A DNA stretch of 46,075 nt from an uncultured Lachnospiraceae bacterium (GCA_910586725.1 CAJUJL010000024.1:1-46075), one strand, 5' to 3'; positions 23,401 to 32,140 are shown, numbered from the stretch's first letter. Notes: a model not told the origin generated them from the letters alone. Numbers and translations: made by a program.

Positions 23401-24270
23401 GAAGATACCGATGTCGTAAATACAGGAATTTATGAGACGGATCAGATTTATGTCTGCAAACACAAAACGGCGAAGCCTACGGTATTTATTCCGGTCTTTC
23501 CGGGGACAAACTGTGAATACGACAGCGAGCGGGCATTTGAAGCCGCGGGCGCGAACGTGATTACAAAAGTATTTAAAAATTTAACCGCGGAAGATATAAG
23601 AGATTCGGTAAAAGAATTTGAACGGGCCATCGCGCAGTCCCAGATGATTATGTTCCCGGGCGGATTTTCTGCCGGAGACGAGCCGGAGGGTTCCGCGAAG
23701 TTTTTTGCGACGGCGTTCCGCAACGAAGCGTTAAAAGAAGCCGTCAACCGTTTGCTGCAGGAGCGGGACGGTCTGATGCTTGGCATCTGCAACGGCTTCC
23801 AGGCTCTGATCAAGCTGGGTCTTGTGCCTTATGGCAGGATAACGGAGCAGGATGGCGATTCGCCGACGCTGACTTATAATACGATTGGCCGCCATATCAG
23901 CAAAATGGTCTATACAAAAGTCGTTACAAACAAATCTCCCTGGCTTATGAAAGCGGAAACAGGGGCCGTTTACTGCAATCCGGCTTCCCATGGAGAAGGA
24001 CGCTTTGTCGCGCCGCAGAAATGGGTGGACCGTCTGTTTGAAAACGGACAGGTAGCGACGCAGTATGTCAACGAAGCGGGAATGCCGACGATGGATGAAG
24101 AATGGAACGTAAACGGCTCTTATGCCGCGATTGAGGGAATTACAAGCCCGGACGGCCGCGTGCTGGGCAAGATGGCCCACGCGGAACGGCGGGGACGCTC
24201 CGTAGCCGTCAATATCTACGGCGAGCAGGATATGAAGCTGTTTGAGTCGGGAGTTTCGTATTTCCGTTAG
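20467..24270 (+). CDS. purL: Phosphoribosylformylglycinamidine synthase, large single-chain form
   Basis: 1267 residues. It converts FGAR and glutamine to FGAM with ATP, the fourth step of purine synthesis. The synthetase halves show LDTYWSDHCRHTTFSTELK, NETHNHPTEIEPFGGAATCL, GCGGATGSSKAH and IGGKDSMSGSF. The C-terminal class I glutaminase begins at about 1010 (VFIPVFPGTNCEYDSERAF, MFPGGFSAGDEPEG) with nucleophile C1108 in GICNGFQ and H1175/E1177 in SHGEGRF. No separate purS or purQ is needed with this form. GGAGGA lies six bases before the ATG at 20467, preferable to the ATG at 20461. The other visible purine genes are 5.5 kb away. Confidence 0.97.
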   Translation: MSNVRRIYVEKKPAFAVQAKELWAEIKSYLGIKSVEGVRVLIRYDVENISDATYEKAVRTVFSEPPVDDVYEETFDLNGGKTFSVEYLPGQFDQRADSAEQCVKLLNEEEEPLIRSATTYVINGDVTDEQMLAIKAHCINPVDSRETDLNKPQTLVTEFEEPKDVLILEGFIRMEEGCLKDLYDSLNLAMTFRDFLHIQNYFRDEEKRDPSMTEIRVLDTYWSDHCRHTTFSTELKEVVFGDGDYKKPMVETYEDYLASHKKLYEGRDDKFVCFMDLATMAMKRLKKEGKLNDQEESDEINACSIVVPVEVDGKTEEWLVNFKNETHNHPTEIEPFGGAATCLGGAIRDPLSGRTYVYQAMRVTGAADPTVSVKDTMEGKLPQKKIVRSAAHGYSSYGNQIGLATGYVKEIYHPDYAAKRMEIGAVMGAAPRRAVQRLTSDPGDIIILLGGRTGRDGCGGATGSSKAHNTASIDTCGAEVQKGNPPTERKIQRLFRREEVSYIIKKCNDFGAGGVSVAIGELAPGLRVNLDKAPKKYAGLDGTEIAISESQERMAVVVSPDDMERFLAYAKEENLEAVPVAVVTEEPRLVLSWRGKEIVNISRAFLDTNGAHQETSVAVDIPQKKNCYLDQIPVPAVKEAVEKNDRKAAWLLELADLNVCSQKGLVEMFDGSIGAGSVYMPYGGRYQLTETQSMVAKLPVANGDSDVVTMMSYGFDPYLSSWSPYHGAVYAVLESVARIVASGGDYRKIRFTFQEYFRRMSEEPGRWSQPFAALLGAYGAQIGFGLPSIGGKDSMSGSFNEIDVPPTLVSFAVNVAKEKDILTPELKQAGNQLYLFSVEKDAYDLPVYAQAMKVYDAIRSLKDAGAIVSAYALDGKGLAAAVSKMAFGNKLGVTLHKTVSDSVLFAPGFGNIVAEVPNDRAEEILKTMQSAGLSDAVSQIGAVNDRQEFICGDMTISMEEALGAWTNTLERVFPTRAAEDTDVVNTGIYETDQIYVCKHKTAKPTVFIPVFPGTNCEYDSERAFEAAGANVITKVFKNLTAEDIRDSVKEFERAIAQSQMIMFPGGFSAGDEPEGSAKFFATAFRNEALKEAVNRLLQERDGLMLGICNGFQALIKLGLVPYGRITEQDGDSPTLTYNTIGRHISKMVYTKVVTNKSPWLMKAETGAVYCNPASHGEGRFVAPQKWVDRLFENGQVATQYVNEAGMPTMDEEWNVNGSYAAIEGITSPDGRVLGKMAHAERRGRSVAVNIYGEQDMKLFESGVSYFR

Positions 24271-24302
24271 GAGGAAGGGACGCCATTTTATTCTTCACAT
24301 TA

Positions 24303-24345
24303 AAAACAGACGGATTTGCCAAAAGGCAGACCGTCTGTTTTTTTG
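24303..24345. terminator. Bidirectional terminator between purL and nagA
   Basis: AAAACAGACGG (24303-24313) pairs with CCGTCTGTTTT (24331-24341), with inner GCC-AAAA-GGC. T tracts are present for both directions. Confidence 0.75.
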
Positions 24346-24367
24346 TCGTTTCATGTTCAGATGCTTT

Positions 24368-25498
24368 CTATGCAACAACGATTCCGTGGGAAACAACTTT
24401 CTTTAATTTAAGGCTTTCCTGATCCAGAAGAACCAGGTCTGCATATTTTCCAACCTGAATGCTTCCGTAATCTTTGTCCTCGCCGATCGCTTTTGCCGGA
24501 TTGATGGAAGCGCATTTTATGGCGCTTTCCAGAGGAATCTCCATGGTCTGCACAGCGGTTCTTAAGCAGTCCATCAGATTTGTGGCGGATCCGGCAATCG
24601 TGCCGTCTTCTAATGTGGCAAGGCGTCCCGTCACTTTTACGGCCAGTCCGCCGAGAGAATAGTCTCCGTTTGGCATGCCGGTCGCCATCATGCTGTCGCT
24701 GATGAAAATCAGGCGGTCGTCACCGAAAATCGCGAATGCGGTACGAACGGAGGATGGATTGATGTGGATGCCGTCGCAGATGATTTCAGGCGTAACTTTT
24801 TTGGTGTCGAAACCTGCGCCAATCAAAGCCGGCTTTCTGTGCGTAAACGGAGGCATGGCGTTAAACAGATGCGTAATGTGGCTTGCGCCCGCAAGGAAAG
24901 CTTCCCTTGCCGTATCATAGTCGCAGTCCGTATGTCCGATGGAAATCCGCACTTCTTTGGAGAATTTCCGGATGAAATCCATAGCGCCTTCCGTTTCCGG
25001 CGCAATCGTGGTCAGTTTTACCAGACCGTCTCCGGCGTCAATCCAATGCTGAAACATGTCCGCATTGGGAGGAGTCACATATTTTGGATTCTGCGCGCCT
25101 TTTTTGTTCATGGCAATAAAAGGACCTTCCAGATTGATGCCGCAGAGTCTGGAGGTTTTACCGGGTTTCCAGGCGTCGCGGTAATCTTTTGCGTTTGCGC
25201 AGATATGCACGAGGTCTTCTTCGGAAAGAGTCATGGATGCCGGGCAGATGGATGTTATGCCGTTTTTCAGCTCATACTCCGCCATGGCGGTAAGTGCTTC
25301 CTGTGTGGCGTCGCAGAAATCATGTCCCACGCAGCCGTGGAAATGAATGTCGATCAGTCCCGGGATCACGTAGCAGCCTTTTGCATCAATCACTTCGGAA
25401 TCCGAAGCCGTATCGGCGATACGCTCTCCGTCGATATAGACGTCTTTTTCTGCAAATTTGCAGTCCTCCGTAAATACAAGAGCGTTTTTGATAATCAT
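24368..25498 (-). CDS. nagA: N-acetylglucosamine-6-phosphate deacetylase
   Basis: 376 residues, the usual length. It removes acetate from GlcNAc-6-P to give GlcN-6-P, the step before NagB. Amidohydrolase features are present: PGLIDIHFHGCVGHDF (metal His pair region), the metal Glu in INLEGPFIAMNKKGAQNP, SIGHTDCDYDTA, SHITHLFNAMPPFTHR, ICDGIHI and catalytic Asp in ISDSMMATGMP. It starts three bases after the nagB stop, with GGAGG overlapping the end of nagB, so the two form one transcript. With the divergent GH112 gene and the sialidase-like gene downstream it fits host-glycan use. Confidence 0.95.
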   Translation of the reverse strand: MIIKNALVFTEDCKFAEKDVYIDGERIADTASDSEVIDAKGCYVIPGLIDIHFHGCVGHDFCDATQEALTAMAEYELKNGITSICPASMTLSEEDLVHICANAKDYRDAWKPGKTSRLCGINLEGPFIAMNKKGAQNPKYVTPPNADMFQHWIDAGDGLVKLTTIAPETEGAMDFIRKFSKEVRISIGHTDCDYDTAREAFLAGASHITHLFNAMPPFTHRKPALIGAGFDTKKVTPEIICDGIHINPSSVRTAFAIFGDDRLIFISDSMMATGMPNGDYSLGGLAVKVTGRLATLEDGTIAGSATNLMDCLRTAVQTMEIPLESAIKCASINPAKAIGEDKDYGSIQVGKYADLVLLDQESLKLKKVVSHGIVVA

Positions 25499-25501
25499 AG
25501 A

Positions 25502-26254
25502 TTAGCCCTCCATTTCACTTTTCTGTTTCAGATAAACGGATAAAGCGGCTTCATCGGCTACAAGGGTAACATCCGGATGCATCTGTAAAATAGAAGCCGG
25601 AACCTCAGGGGTAACAGGTCCTAAGAAAGCTTTTGCAATGATTTCCGCTTTGTTTGCGCCGCTTGCAATGATTAAGATTTTCTTTGCCAGCATAATGGAC
25701 TGGATGCCCATGGTGTAAGCCTGTGTCGGAACTTCGTCAATCGATGCGAAAAATCTGGAGTTTGCTTCGATGGTGCTTTGCGTCAGGTCTACGCAGTGCG
25801 TTCCTTTGGGGAATTCGCTTGCCGGCTCGTTAAATCCGATGTGTCCGTTTAAGCCAAGACCCAAAAGCTGTAAATCAATGCCGCCCATCTCTTTGATAAT
25901 ATTGTCGTGATTGCGGCAGGCCGTATCGCTGTCCGGCTCCATGCCGTCCGGAACATAGGTTTTGCTCTGGTCGATGTTGACCTGGTCAAATAAATTTGTT
26001 TTCATAAAATACCGGTAGCTTTGATCGTTATCAGCCGGAAGGCCTCTGTATTCATCAAGATTGACAGAGGAAACTTTTGAAAAATCCAAATCTCCTTTTT
26101 TGTGCCAGTCAATCAGATTTGCGTAAGTTCCAAGAGGTGTGGAACCTGTGGCCAGACCAAGCACACAGTCCGGTTTCATAATTACCTGCGCAGAAATAAT
26201 ATTTGCCGCTTTGCGGCTCATGTCGTCATAATCTTTTGCCTGAATCAGTTGCAT
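25502..26254 (-). CDS. nagB: Glucosamine-6-phosphate deaminase
   Basis: 250 residues, typical of Firmicutes NagB. It converts glucosamine-6-phosphate to fructose-6-phosphate and ammonia, feeding amino sugars into glycolysis. Visible motifs: LGLATGSTPLGTYANLI (phosphate loop), NLDEYRGLPADNDQSYRYFM with the catalytic acidic residues, LLGLGLNGHIGFNEPASEF with the catalytic His, and TMGIQSIMLAKKILIIASG. AAGGAGG precedes the ATG. First gene of the nagB-nagA operon; promoter on the minus strand at 26314-26287. Confidence 0.96.
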   Translation of the reverse strand: MQLIQAKDYDDMSRKAANIISAQVIMKPDCVLGLATGSTPLGTYANLIDWHKKGDLDFSKVSSVNLDEYRGLPADNDQSYRYFMKTNLFDQVNIDQSKTYVPDGMEPDSDTACRNHDNIIKEMGGIDLQLLGLGLNGHIGFNEPASEFPKGTHCVDLTQSTIEANSRFFASIDEVPTQAYTMGIQSIMLAKKILIIASGANKAEIIAKAFLGPVTPEVPASILQMHPDVTLVADEAALSVYLKQKSEMEG

Positions 26255-26286
26255 AATAATCCTCCTTGATTTAGTAGTATGACTCT

Positions 26287-26314
26287 ATTATAGTATATTT
26301 TTTAAAATTCACAA
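26287..26314 (-). promoter_or_regulatory. Promoter of nagB-nagA
   Basis: On the minus strand TTGTGA (26314-26309), 16 bases, TATAAT (26292-26287). Related TAGTAT elements lie around the start site and may be an operator; no regulator gene is adjacent. Confidence 0.5.
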
Positions 26315-26403
26315 TCCCAACTTTGGAAAATTTTGAATATTTTATACAATTATTTTTTTCAAACAGGTAAAAAAAATGTATTGTTTTCTAACAAAAAAAA
26401 GAC

Positions 26404-26432
26404 TTGCAATTGACTTCTTAGACAGATATACT
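26404..26432 (+). promoter_or_regulatory. Promoter of the GH112 phosphorylase gene
   Basis: TTGCAA (26404-26409), 17 bases, TATACT (26427-26432). It is divergent from the nagB promoter, about 90 bases away, so both could share a regulator. Confidence 0.5.
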
Positions 26433-26491
26433 AGAGCTAAATAAGCCGCATGGGCATTACAAGCAAGGATTTTAAGAAACAGGAGGATTTT

Positions 26492-28654
26492 ATGGAACAA
26501 AAGGGAAGACTGACTCTGCCGACCGATGTGGATATGGTAGATGAGACGATACGGTTAAAAGAGCTGTTAGGCGCAGATGCATTGAGAGACTGTGACGGAA
26601 CGACGTTTCCGGACGAGCTGCTTTCTCAGGACGCAAAGAAATATGCAACTTATTATACAACGAGAAAGGACAACGAGTGGGCAGAGGCAAATCCGGATGA
26701 AGTGCAGCAGGAGTACCTGATCAGCGATCGTGTGACTGCCCGTGGAAAGACGCTTAGAATTGAGCTGATGAAAGGATTCCACACAGAACAGTTGAAAGTC
26801 AATACGATTCACGATCCAAAGCGCTGGTGGGAAGTTATTGACCGTACAACGGGAGAAGTCGTGCCGACGGATCAATGGGAGTATGACGAGGCAACGGGAG
26901 AAGTGGAGATTCAGACGATTCCCTATCATCAATATACGGTAAGCTTTCTTGCGTTTTTAATCTGGGATCCGGTGCATATGTTTAATTTCATCACAAACGA
27001 CTGGAAAGACGCGCCGCACCAGATTACGTTTGACGTACGTCTGCCAAAAACGCAGCAGCACGTCAAAGAAAAGCTCAAAAAATGGTGTGAAGACAATCCG
27101 GAGATTAATGTGGTAAGATTTACGACATTTTTCCATCAGTTTACCCTGACGTTTGACGATCAGAAACGGGAGAAATTCGTAGACTGGTTTGGCTACAGCG
27201 CAAGCGTAAGCCCTTATATATTAGAGCAGTTTGAGAAATGGGCCGGTTATAAATTCCGTCCGGAATTTATTGTGGATCAGGGATACCACAATTCCATTTT
27301 CCGCGTGCCAAGCAAAGAATTCAGAGATTACATCGAATTTCAGCAGATTGAAGTCAGCAAGCTGGCAAAAGAGATTGTAGACATCGTGCATTCCTATGGA
27401 AAAGAAGCGATGATGTTTGTAGGCGACCACTGGATCGGCACCGAGCCGTTCGGCAAGTATTTTGCCAATATCGGACTGGACGCCGTAGTTGGTTCCGTAG
27501 GCGACGGCGTGACGATGCGTATGGTTTCCGACATCAAGGGCGTGAAGTATACGGAAGGAAGGCTTTTGCCTTATTTCTTCCCGGATGTATTCTGCGAGGG
27601 CGGCGACCCGATTGGAGAAGCAAAAGAGAACTGGTTAAAAGTAAGACGCTCCATTCTGCGTTCTCCGTTAGACAGAATCGGATACGGCGGATATTTAAAG
27701 CTGGCCGCACAGTGGGACGGATTTATCGACGCCATCAAATTTGTAGTCGGAGAGTTCCGTCTGATTCATGAAAATATGCAGGGCGTAAGCGCATATACGG
27801 CTCCGTTTAAAGTTGCCGTATTAAGCGCGTGGGGCCCGCTTCGCGGATGGATGTCTTATCAGGTGCATCATTCCATCTGGCACAGAGAGATTTATTCCTA
27901 TAACGGCGTATTGGAGTGCTTAAGCGGCATGCCGTTTGATGTGGAATTCATCAGCTTTGACGATATTAAGAATGGAATTTCCGACGATATAAAAGTTATC
28001 ATCAATTTTGGCGATGCCGAGACGGCGTTCAGCGGCGGAGAGAACTGGATTGACGCGGAAGTCGTAACCAAGATCCGTGAATTTGTAGACAACGGCGGCG
28101 GTTTCATCGGAGTCGGAGAGCCGACGGCGTATCAGTTTGAAGGACGTTATTTCCAGCTTAGCGACGTGTTGGGAGCGGATCGCGAGATGATGTATTCCTT
28201 AAGTACCGACAAGTACAACGAATTAAATCCAAATCATTTTATCTTAGAAGACATTGAGGGAGACATTGATTTTGGCGAGGGCATGACCAGAGTTTACGCA
28301 CAGGGAGAGAATTATCAGATTCTTAGCATGGACGGCGAATACAGCCAGCTTGTCGTAAACGATTATGGAAAAGGCCACGGCGTATATTTCGCCGGACTGC
28401 CGTATTCTCCTCAGAACTGCCGTATTCTGATGCGCGCGATTTATTATGCTGCGGGCATGGAAGAAGAGATGAAGAAATTCTATGTTACAGACGTAGATAC
28501 GGAGCTTGCCGTATTTGAAAAGACCGGAAAAATCGCGGTCATCAACAATTCAAAAGAGGCAAAGAACACCGATCTTTACGTAAATGGCAAACTGGCCGAG
28601 AAACTTGAATTACAGCCGATGGAAATGCGCTGGGTGGATTACAAAGCAGAATAA
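26492..28654 (+). CDS. 1,3-beta-galactosyl-N-acetylhexosamine phosphorylase (GH112)
   Basis: 720 residues from the ATG at 26492 (AGGAGG upstream; an ATG 14 codons earlier has none). The whole chain matches GH112, which splits lacto-N-biose or galacto-N-biose with phosphate to galactose-1-phosphate and GlcNAc/GalNAc in the cytoplasm. The catalytic acid motif is MFVGDHWIGTEPFGKYF, with D312 matching Asp313 of the Bifidobacterium enzyme. Other blocks are IDRIGYGGYLKLA, AVLSAWGPLRGWMSY and FAGLPYSPQNCRIL. The family also includes a galactosyl-rhamnose phosphorylase, so substrate is not certain. The nag genes alongside favour HexNAc. No signal peptide, as expected; a transporter is not in view. 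Confidence 0.93.
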   Translation: MEQKGRLTLPTDVDMVDETIRLKELLGADALRDCDGTTFPDELLSQDAKKYATYYTTRKDNEWAEANPDEVQQEYLISDRVTARGKTLRIELMKGFHTEQLKVNTIHDPKRWWEVIDRTTGEVVPTDQWEYDEATGEVEIQTIPYHQYTVSFLAFLIWDPVHMFNFITNDWKDAPHQITFDVRLPKTQQHVKEKLKKWCEDNPEINVVRFTTFFHQFTLTFDDQKREKFVDWFGYSASVSPYILEQFEKWAGYKFRPEFIVDQGYHNSIFRVPSKEFRDYIEFQQIEVSKLAKEIVDIVHSYGKEAMMFVGDHWIGTEPFGKYFANIGLDAVVGSVGDGVTMRMVSDIKGVKYTEGRLLPYFFPDVFCEGGDPIGEAKENWLKVRRSILRSPLDRIGYGGYLKLAAQWDGFIDAIKFVVGEFRLIHENMQGVSAYTAPFKVAVLSAWGPLRGWMSYQVHHSIWHREIYSYNGVLECLSGMPFDVEFISFDDIKNGISDDIKVIINFGDAETAFSGGENWIDAEVVTKIREFVDNGGGFIGVGEPTAYQFEGRYFQLSDVLGADREMMYSLSTDKYNELNPNHFILEDIEGDIDFGEGMTRVYAQGENYQILSMDGEYSQLVVNDYGKGHGVYFAGLPYSPQNCRILMRAIYYAAGMEEEMKKFYVTDVDTELAVFEKTGKIAVINNSKEAKNTDLYVNGKLAEKLELQPMEMRWVDYKAE

Positions 28655-28666
28655 ATACAGGAATGA

Positions 28667-28707
28667 AATGCCGGAACATGAAATACAAATCTGTTCCGGC
28701 ATTTTTA
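28667..28707 (+). terminator. Terminator of the GH112 gene
   Basis: AATGCCGGAACA pairs perfectly with TGTTCCGGCATT around 13 bases, followed by TTTAT. Confidence 0.75.
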
Positions 28708-28800
28708 TAAATAAAGCTTTCTTTTCTTACATTTCCAATGTATAATCGTATGGAAGAATATGTTGACGGAATAATATGCTTTGAGAGGGGGAGGGTATCA

Positions 28801-29607
28801 GTGACAATCAAAAAGTGCGGCGATACACAGAATATGTTTCATGCAGCCGGCATTCAGGAGAAAAAAACTGCGGAGGAACATAATGTATCCGGCACATCTT
28901 TTGTGCAGGAGCCGGCTAGTCTTGTTATTTCCGAAGAGGGCCTGGAAAAATATCGAAACAGCGTGGCAGCGATACAGGAGAAAGACAAGGAAACGGATGA
29001 CGGTAAAACATGGAAAGACCCTTTGCCGGACGGTCATTTTGCTTCAAGGTCCAGAAGCAGGCTGATGGGTATGTGGAATCAGGTAAACGATGAGAAGAAA
29101 GCAGAAGGAAGGTATCTGGATACTGCGGAGGATGAGGCAGAGAGCATATTGGAAGCTTATGCCAGACTGCGGGATGAAATTATCCGCGGATACGAAGACG
29201 GGACGAGAGTGACTTATGAAGTCGATGATGAGCAATGGGGATCCTGCCGTCTTCTGACGAAAGAGGAAGAATTGGAATTATTGGATAAGACCTTTCAGGA
29301 GATAACACAACAGTTTGAAAATGAAGTGAAATGGCAAAGAGAACTGGATGAAGTTATGCTGAAGGATCAGATAAAGCTCGCACAGGAAATTGCCAGGCGG
29401 AGAGGAAAATATGACGACAAGTATATTGCGTGCATGGACAGGATCAAAGTATTGCGCGAACGGTTAGAAAGACCGAAGCCGCCAGAGAATTTAAGTCAGA
29501 AGATGTTAAGCGGCATGCAGTTTTTGAAGAGCCGGTCCGCAGATACATACGATCAGGACGCAATAGATCGAATCGTTGCTTCCATTTTTACGAAACCGAC
29601 AGAATAA
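28801..29607 (+). CDS. Hypothetical helical protein with a FlgM-like ISEEG motif
   Basis: 268 residues from the GTG at 28801, preceded by GGGAGGG six bases upstream; the frame is open to 28738 without a site. Largely charged and helical, probably coiled-coil in the middle (EDEAESILEAYARLRDEIIR, KEEELELLDKTFQEITQQF). Near the N terminus SLVISEEGLEKYRNSVAAIQ resembles the D-x-V-x-I-S-x-x-G/A motif of flagellar anti-sigma FlgM and of many uncharacterised Lachnospiraceae proteins. The same motif type occurs in the gene at 45199. No signal peptide or membrane segment. Function unknown. Confidence 0.65.
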   Translation: MTIKKCGDTQNMFHAAGIQEKKTAEEHNVSGTSFVQEPASLVISEEGLEKYRNSVAAIQEKDKETDDGKTWKDPLPDGHFASRSRSRLMGMWNQVNDEKKAEGRYLDTAEDEAESILEAYARLRDEIIRGYEDGTRVTYEVDDEQWGSCRLLTKEEELELLDKTFQEITQQFENEVKWQRELDEVMLKDQIKLAQEIARRRGKYDDKYIACMDRIKVLRERLERPKPPENLSQKMLSGMQFLKSRSADTYDQDAIDRIVASIFTKPTE

Positions 29608-29621
29608 GCGGTTGAGATCTT

Positions 29622-29668
29622 ACCCTCAGTGAACAAGGGGCGTGTGTTCCTTTATTCACTGGGGGAAT
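29622..29668 (+). terminator. Hairpin after the hypothetical gene
   Basis: CCCTCAGTGAA pairs with TTCACTGGGGG (one wobble). ATTATTTATGG follows. A second, stronger terminator lies 10 bases on. Confidence 0.4.
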
Positions 29669-29677
29669 TATTTATGG

Positions 29678-29707
29678 AAAATCCGGGGCGCTGCCCGGAT
29701 TTTGTTA
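29678..29707 (+). terminator. Rho-independent terminator upstream of purC
   Basis: AAAATCCGGG-GCGCTG-CCCGGATTTT is a perfect 10-bp stem ending in TTTTGTT. Confidence 0.7.
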
Positions 29708-29716
29708 TACCGGCAA

Positions 29717-29746
29717 TTGACTTTCCGTGATTTCCTGTTATATACT
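29717..29746 (+). promoter_or_regulatory. Promoter of purC-purB
   Basis: TTGACT (29717-29722), 18 bases, TATACT (29741-29746), about 50 bases before the purC start. Confidence 0.55.
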
Positions 29747-29798
29747 ATGACCGACAGAGAATAATCAGAATAGAGATTGATAGGAGGACAACAGAGGC

Positions 29799-30671
29799 AT
29801 GAAAGAGATAAAACCAGTAAAAGAAGGAAAAGTCCGCGAGGTCTATGACGCAGGGGACTGCATGATCCTTGTAGCTACGGACAGAATATCGGCATTTGAC
29901 CATATTTTAAAAAATGATATAACCAAAAAAGGCGAAATTCTAACAAAAATGTCAAAGTTTTGGTTTGATTTTACAAAAGATATTGTGCCAAACCATCTGA
30001 TTTCCATAGATAAGAACGATATGCCGGAATTTTTTCAAAGCGAACGGTTTGCGGGAAACAGCATGAAATGTAAGAAATTAAATATGCTGCCGGTGGAATG
30101 CATCGTAAGGGGATACATTACCGGAAGCGGATGGGAGAGCTATCAGAAAAACAAAACGGTCTGCGGCATCCGTCTGCCGGAGGGTCTGCAGGAGTCGGAC
30201 AAGCTGCCGGAGCCGATCTATACGCCGACGACAAAAGCGGAGCTTGGGCTGCACGACGAGCATATCACGTTTGAAGAAAGCGTGGAAATATTAGAGAAGC
30301 TGTATCCGGACAGAGGCAGGGAATATGCGCAGAAGATCAAAGACTGCACGATTGCCCTGTACAAAAAATGCGCGGACTATGCGCGCAGCAAGGGAATTAT
30401 CATAGCGGACACCAAATTTGAATTTGGTCTGGATGAAGAGGGGAATGTAATTTTAGGCGATGAAATGCTGACGCCGGACAGCTCCCGCTTCTGGCCAGAC
30501 GAAGGATATGAGCCCGGCAAATCACAGCCGTCGTACGACAAGCAGTTTGTAAGAGACTGGCTGAAAGCAAATCCGGACAGCGGCTATTTGCTTCCGGAAG
30601 AAGTCGTAGATAAAACGATTGCGAAATATAAAGAGGCGTATGAGCTTTTGACCGGGAAAACAGATGTGTAA
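29799..30671 (+). CDS. purC: Phosphoribosylaminoimidazole-succinocarboxamide synthase
   Basis: 290 residues. It joins CAIR and aspartate with ATP to give SAICAR in purine synthesis. The N-terminal strand KPVKEGKVREVYDAGDCMIL with RISAFDHIL starts the SAICAR synthetase fold. ECIVRGYITGSGWESYQ and IADTKFEFGLDEEGNVILGD with LTPDSSRFWP are the substrate and metal sites. The length corresponds to the longer eukaryote/archaeal-like form found in many Clostridia. GGAGG lies upstream of the ATG. purB follows after 32 bases, so both steps around SAICAR are co-expressed. Confidence 0.95.
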   Translation: MKEIKPVKEGKVREVYDAGDCMILVATDRISAFDHILKNDITKKGEILTKMSKFWFDFTKDIVPNHLISIDKNDMPEFFQSERFAGNSMKCKKLNMLPVECIVRGYITGSGWESYQKNKTVCGIRLPEGLQESDKLPEPIYTPTTKAELGLHDEHITFEESVEILEKLYPDRGREYAQKIKDCTIALYKKCADYARSKGIIIADTKFEFGLDEEGNVILGDEMLTPDSSRFWPDEGYEPGKSQPSYDKQFVRDWLKANPDSGYLLPEEVVDKTIAKYKEAYELLTGKTDV

Positions 30672-30703
30672 ACGCGTATTTTTGAGAGAAAAAGGAGAAA
30701 ACT

Positions 30704-32137
30704 ATGAGTACAGACAGATATGTAAGCCCGTTGTCGGAGCGGTATGCCAGCAGCGACATGCAGTATATTTTTTCGCCGGAGATGAAATTCAAAACGTGGA
30801 GAAGACTCTGGATTGCCCTGGCGGAGACGGAGCAGGAGCTGGGACTTGAGATTACGGACGAGCAGATTGCGGAACTGAAAGCGCATAAAGACGACATCAA
30901 TTTTGAAACGGCAAAAGAGCGTGAAAAATTAGTCCGTCATGACGTAATGTCCCATGTGTACGCATACGGCGTACAGTGTCCCAGGGCAAAAGGAATTATC
31001 CACCTTGGCGCGACTTCCTGTTATGTCGGAGACAATACGGACATCATTGTTATGGCAGAAGCGTTAAAGCTGGTGAAGAAAAAGCTGGTAAACGTCATGG
31101 ACAAACTGGCAAAATTTGCCGATTCATACAAAGATTTGCCGACACTTGCCTTTACGCATTTCCAGCCGGCCCAGCCTACGACAGTCGGCAAGCGCGCAAC
31201 GCTCTGGCTGCAGGAATTTCTTCTGGATTTTGAAGATCTTTGTTATGTTTCGGACAGTCTGAAATTGCTTGGCTCGAAAGGGACGACAGGAACGCAGGCA
31301 AGCTTTCTGGAGCTTTTTGACGGCGATCAGGAAAAGGTCAATCAGATAGATCCCATGATTGCCGAAAAAATGGGATTTGAAGGATGCTATGCTGTATCCG
31401 GCCAGACGTATTCCAGAAAAGTGGATACCAGAGTGGCGAACGTCCTTGCAGGAATTGCGGCAAGCGCGTATAAAATGTCAAACGACATACGGCTGCTTCA
31501 GCATTTAAAAGAAGTGGAGGAGCCTTTTGAGAAAAATCAGATCGGATCTTCCGCAATGGCATATAAGAGAAATCCCATGCGGAGTGAACGGATCGGCTCT
31601 CTGGCCCGTTATGTGATGATTGACGCCTTAAATCCGGCGATTACATCCGCTACGCAGTGGTTTGAGCGGACGCTTGACGATTCGGCCAATAAGCGGCTTA
31701 GCATTCCGGAAGCGTTCCTTGCGACGGATGGAATTTTAGATTTATGTTTAAACGTCGTAGACGGTCTTGTCGTTTATGATAAAGTCATTACAAAGCGCCT
31801 GATGTCGGAGCTTCCCTTTATGGCGACGGAAAATATTATGATGGACGCGGTCAAAAAAGGCGGCGACCGTCAGGAACTGCATGAAAAAATCCGTACGCTC
31901 TCCATGGAAGCGGGAGCCAATGTGAAAAAAGAGGGAAAAGAAAATAACCTGTTAGAGCTGATTGCCGCGGATCCTTCGTTTCAGCTTTCGCTGGAAGAGC
32001 TTCAGGCCGCGATGGATCCGGCAAAATATGCAGGGTGCGCGCCGGATCAGGTGAAGCGGTTCCTAACAGAAGTCATTCGTCCGCTTCTTCATGACAATCG
32101 GGATTTGCTTGGCGTAGAAGCAGAAATTCATGTTTAA
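30704..32137 (+). CDS. purB: Adenylosuccinate lyase
   Basis: 477 residues. It cleaves SAICAR to AICAR and adenylosuccinate to AMP, releasing fumarate; the first follows directly from the PurC reaction. Family blocks: IIHLGATSCYVGDNTDI (His region), AFTHFQPAQPTTVGKRA with the catalytic His, GSKGTTGTQASFLELF and the signature loop GSSAMAYKRNPMRSERIG (about residues 281-298). AAAGGAG precedes the ATG. The next gene starts three bases after the stop and may be read from the same transcript. Confidence 0.96.
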   Translation: MSTDRYVSPLSERYASSDMQYIFSPEMKFKTWRRLWIALAETEQELGLEITDEQIAELKAHKDDINFETAKEREKLVRHDVMSHVYAYGVQCPRAKGIIHLGATSCYVGDNTDIIVMAEALKLVKKKLVNVMDKLAKFADSYKDLPTLAFTHFQPAQPTTVGKRATLWLQEFLLDFEDLCYVSDSLKLLGSKGTTGTQASFLELFDGDQEKVNQIDPMIAEKMGFEGCYAVSGQTYSRKVDTRVANVLAGIAASAYKMSNDIRLLQHLKEVEEPFEKNQIGSSAMAYKRNPMRSERIGSLARYVMIDALNPAITSATQWFERTLDDSANKRLSIPEAFLATDGILDLCLNVVDGLVVYDKVITKRLMSELPFMATENIMMDAVKKGGDRQELHEKIRTLSMEAGANVKKEGKENNLLELIAADPSFQLSLEELQAAMDPAKYAGCAPDQVKRFLTEVIRPLLHDNRDLLGVEAEIHV

Positions 32138-32140
32138 GCT

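Noticed and set aside
24764..25543. 259-residue plus-strand frame opposite nagA
   Set aside because: Antisense shadow of nagA; its translation has no domain and nagA is complete on the other strand.
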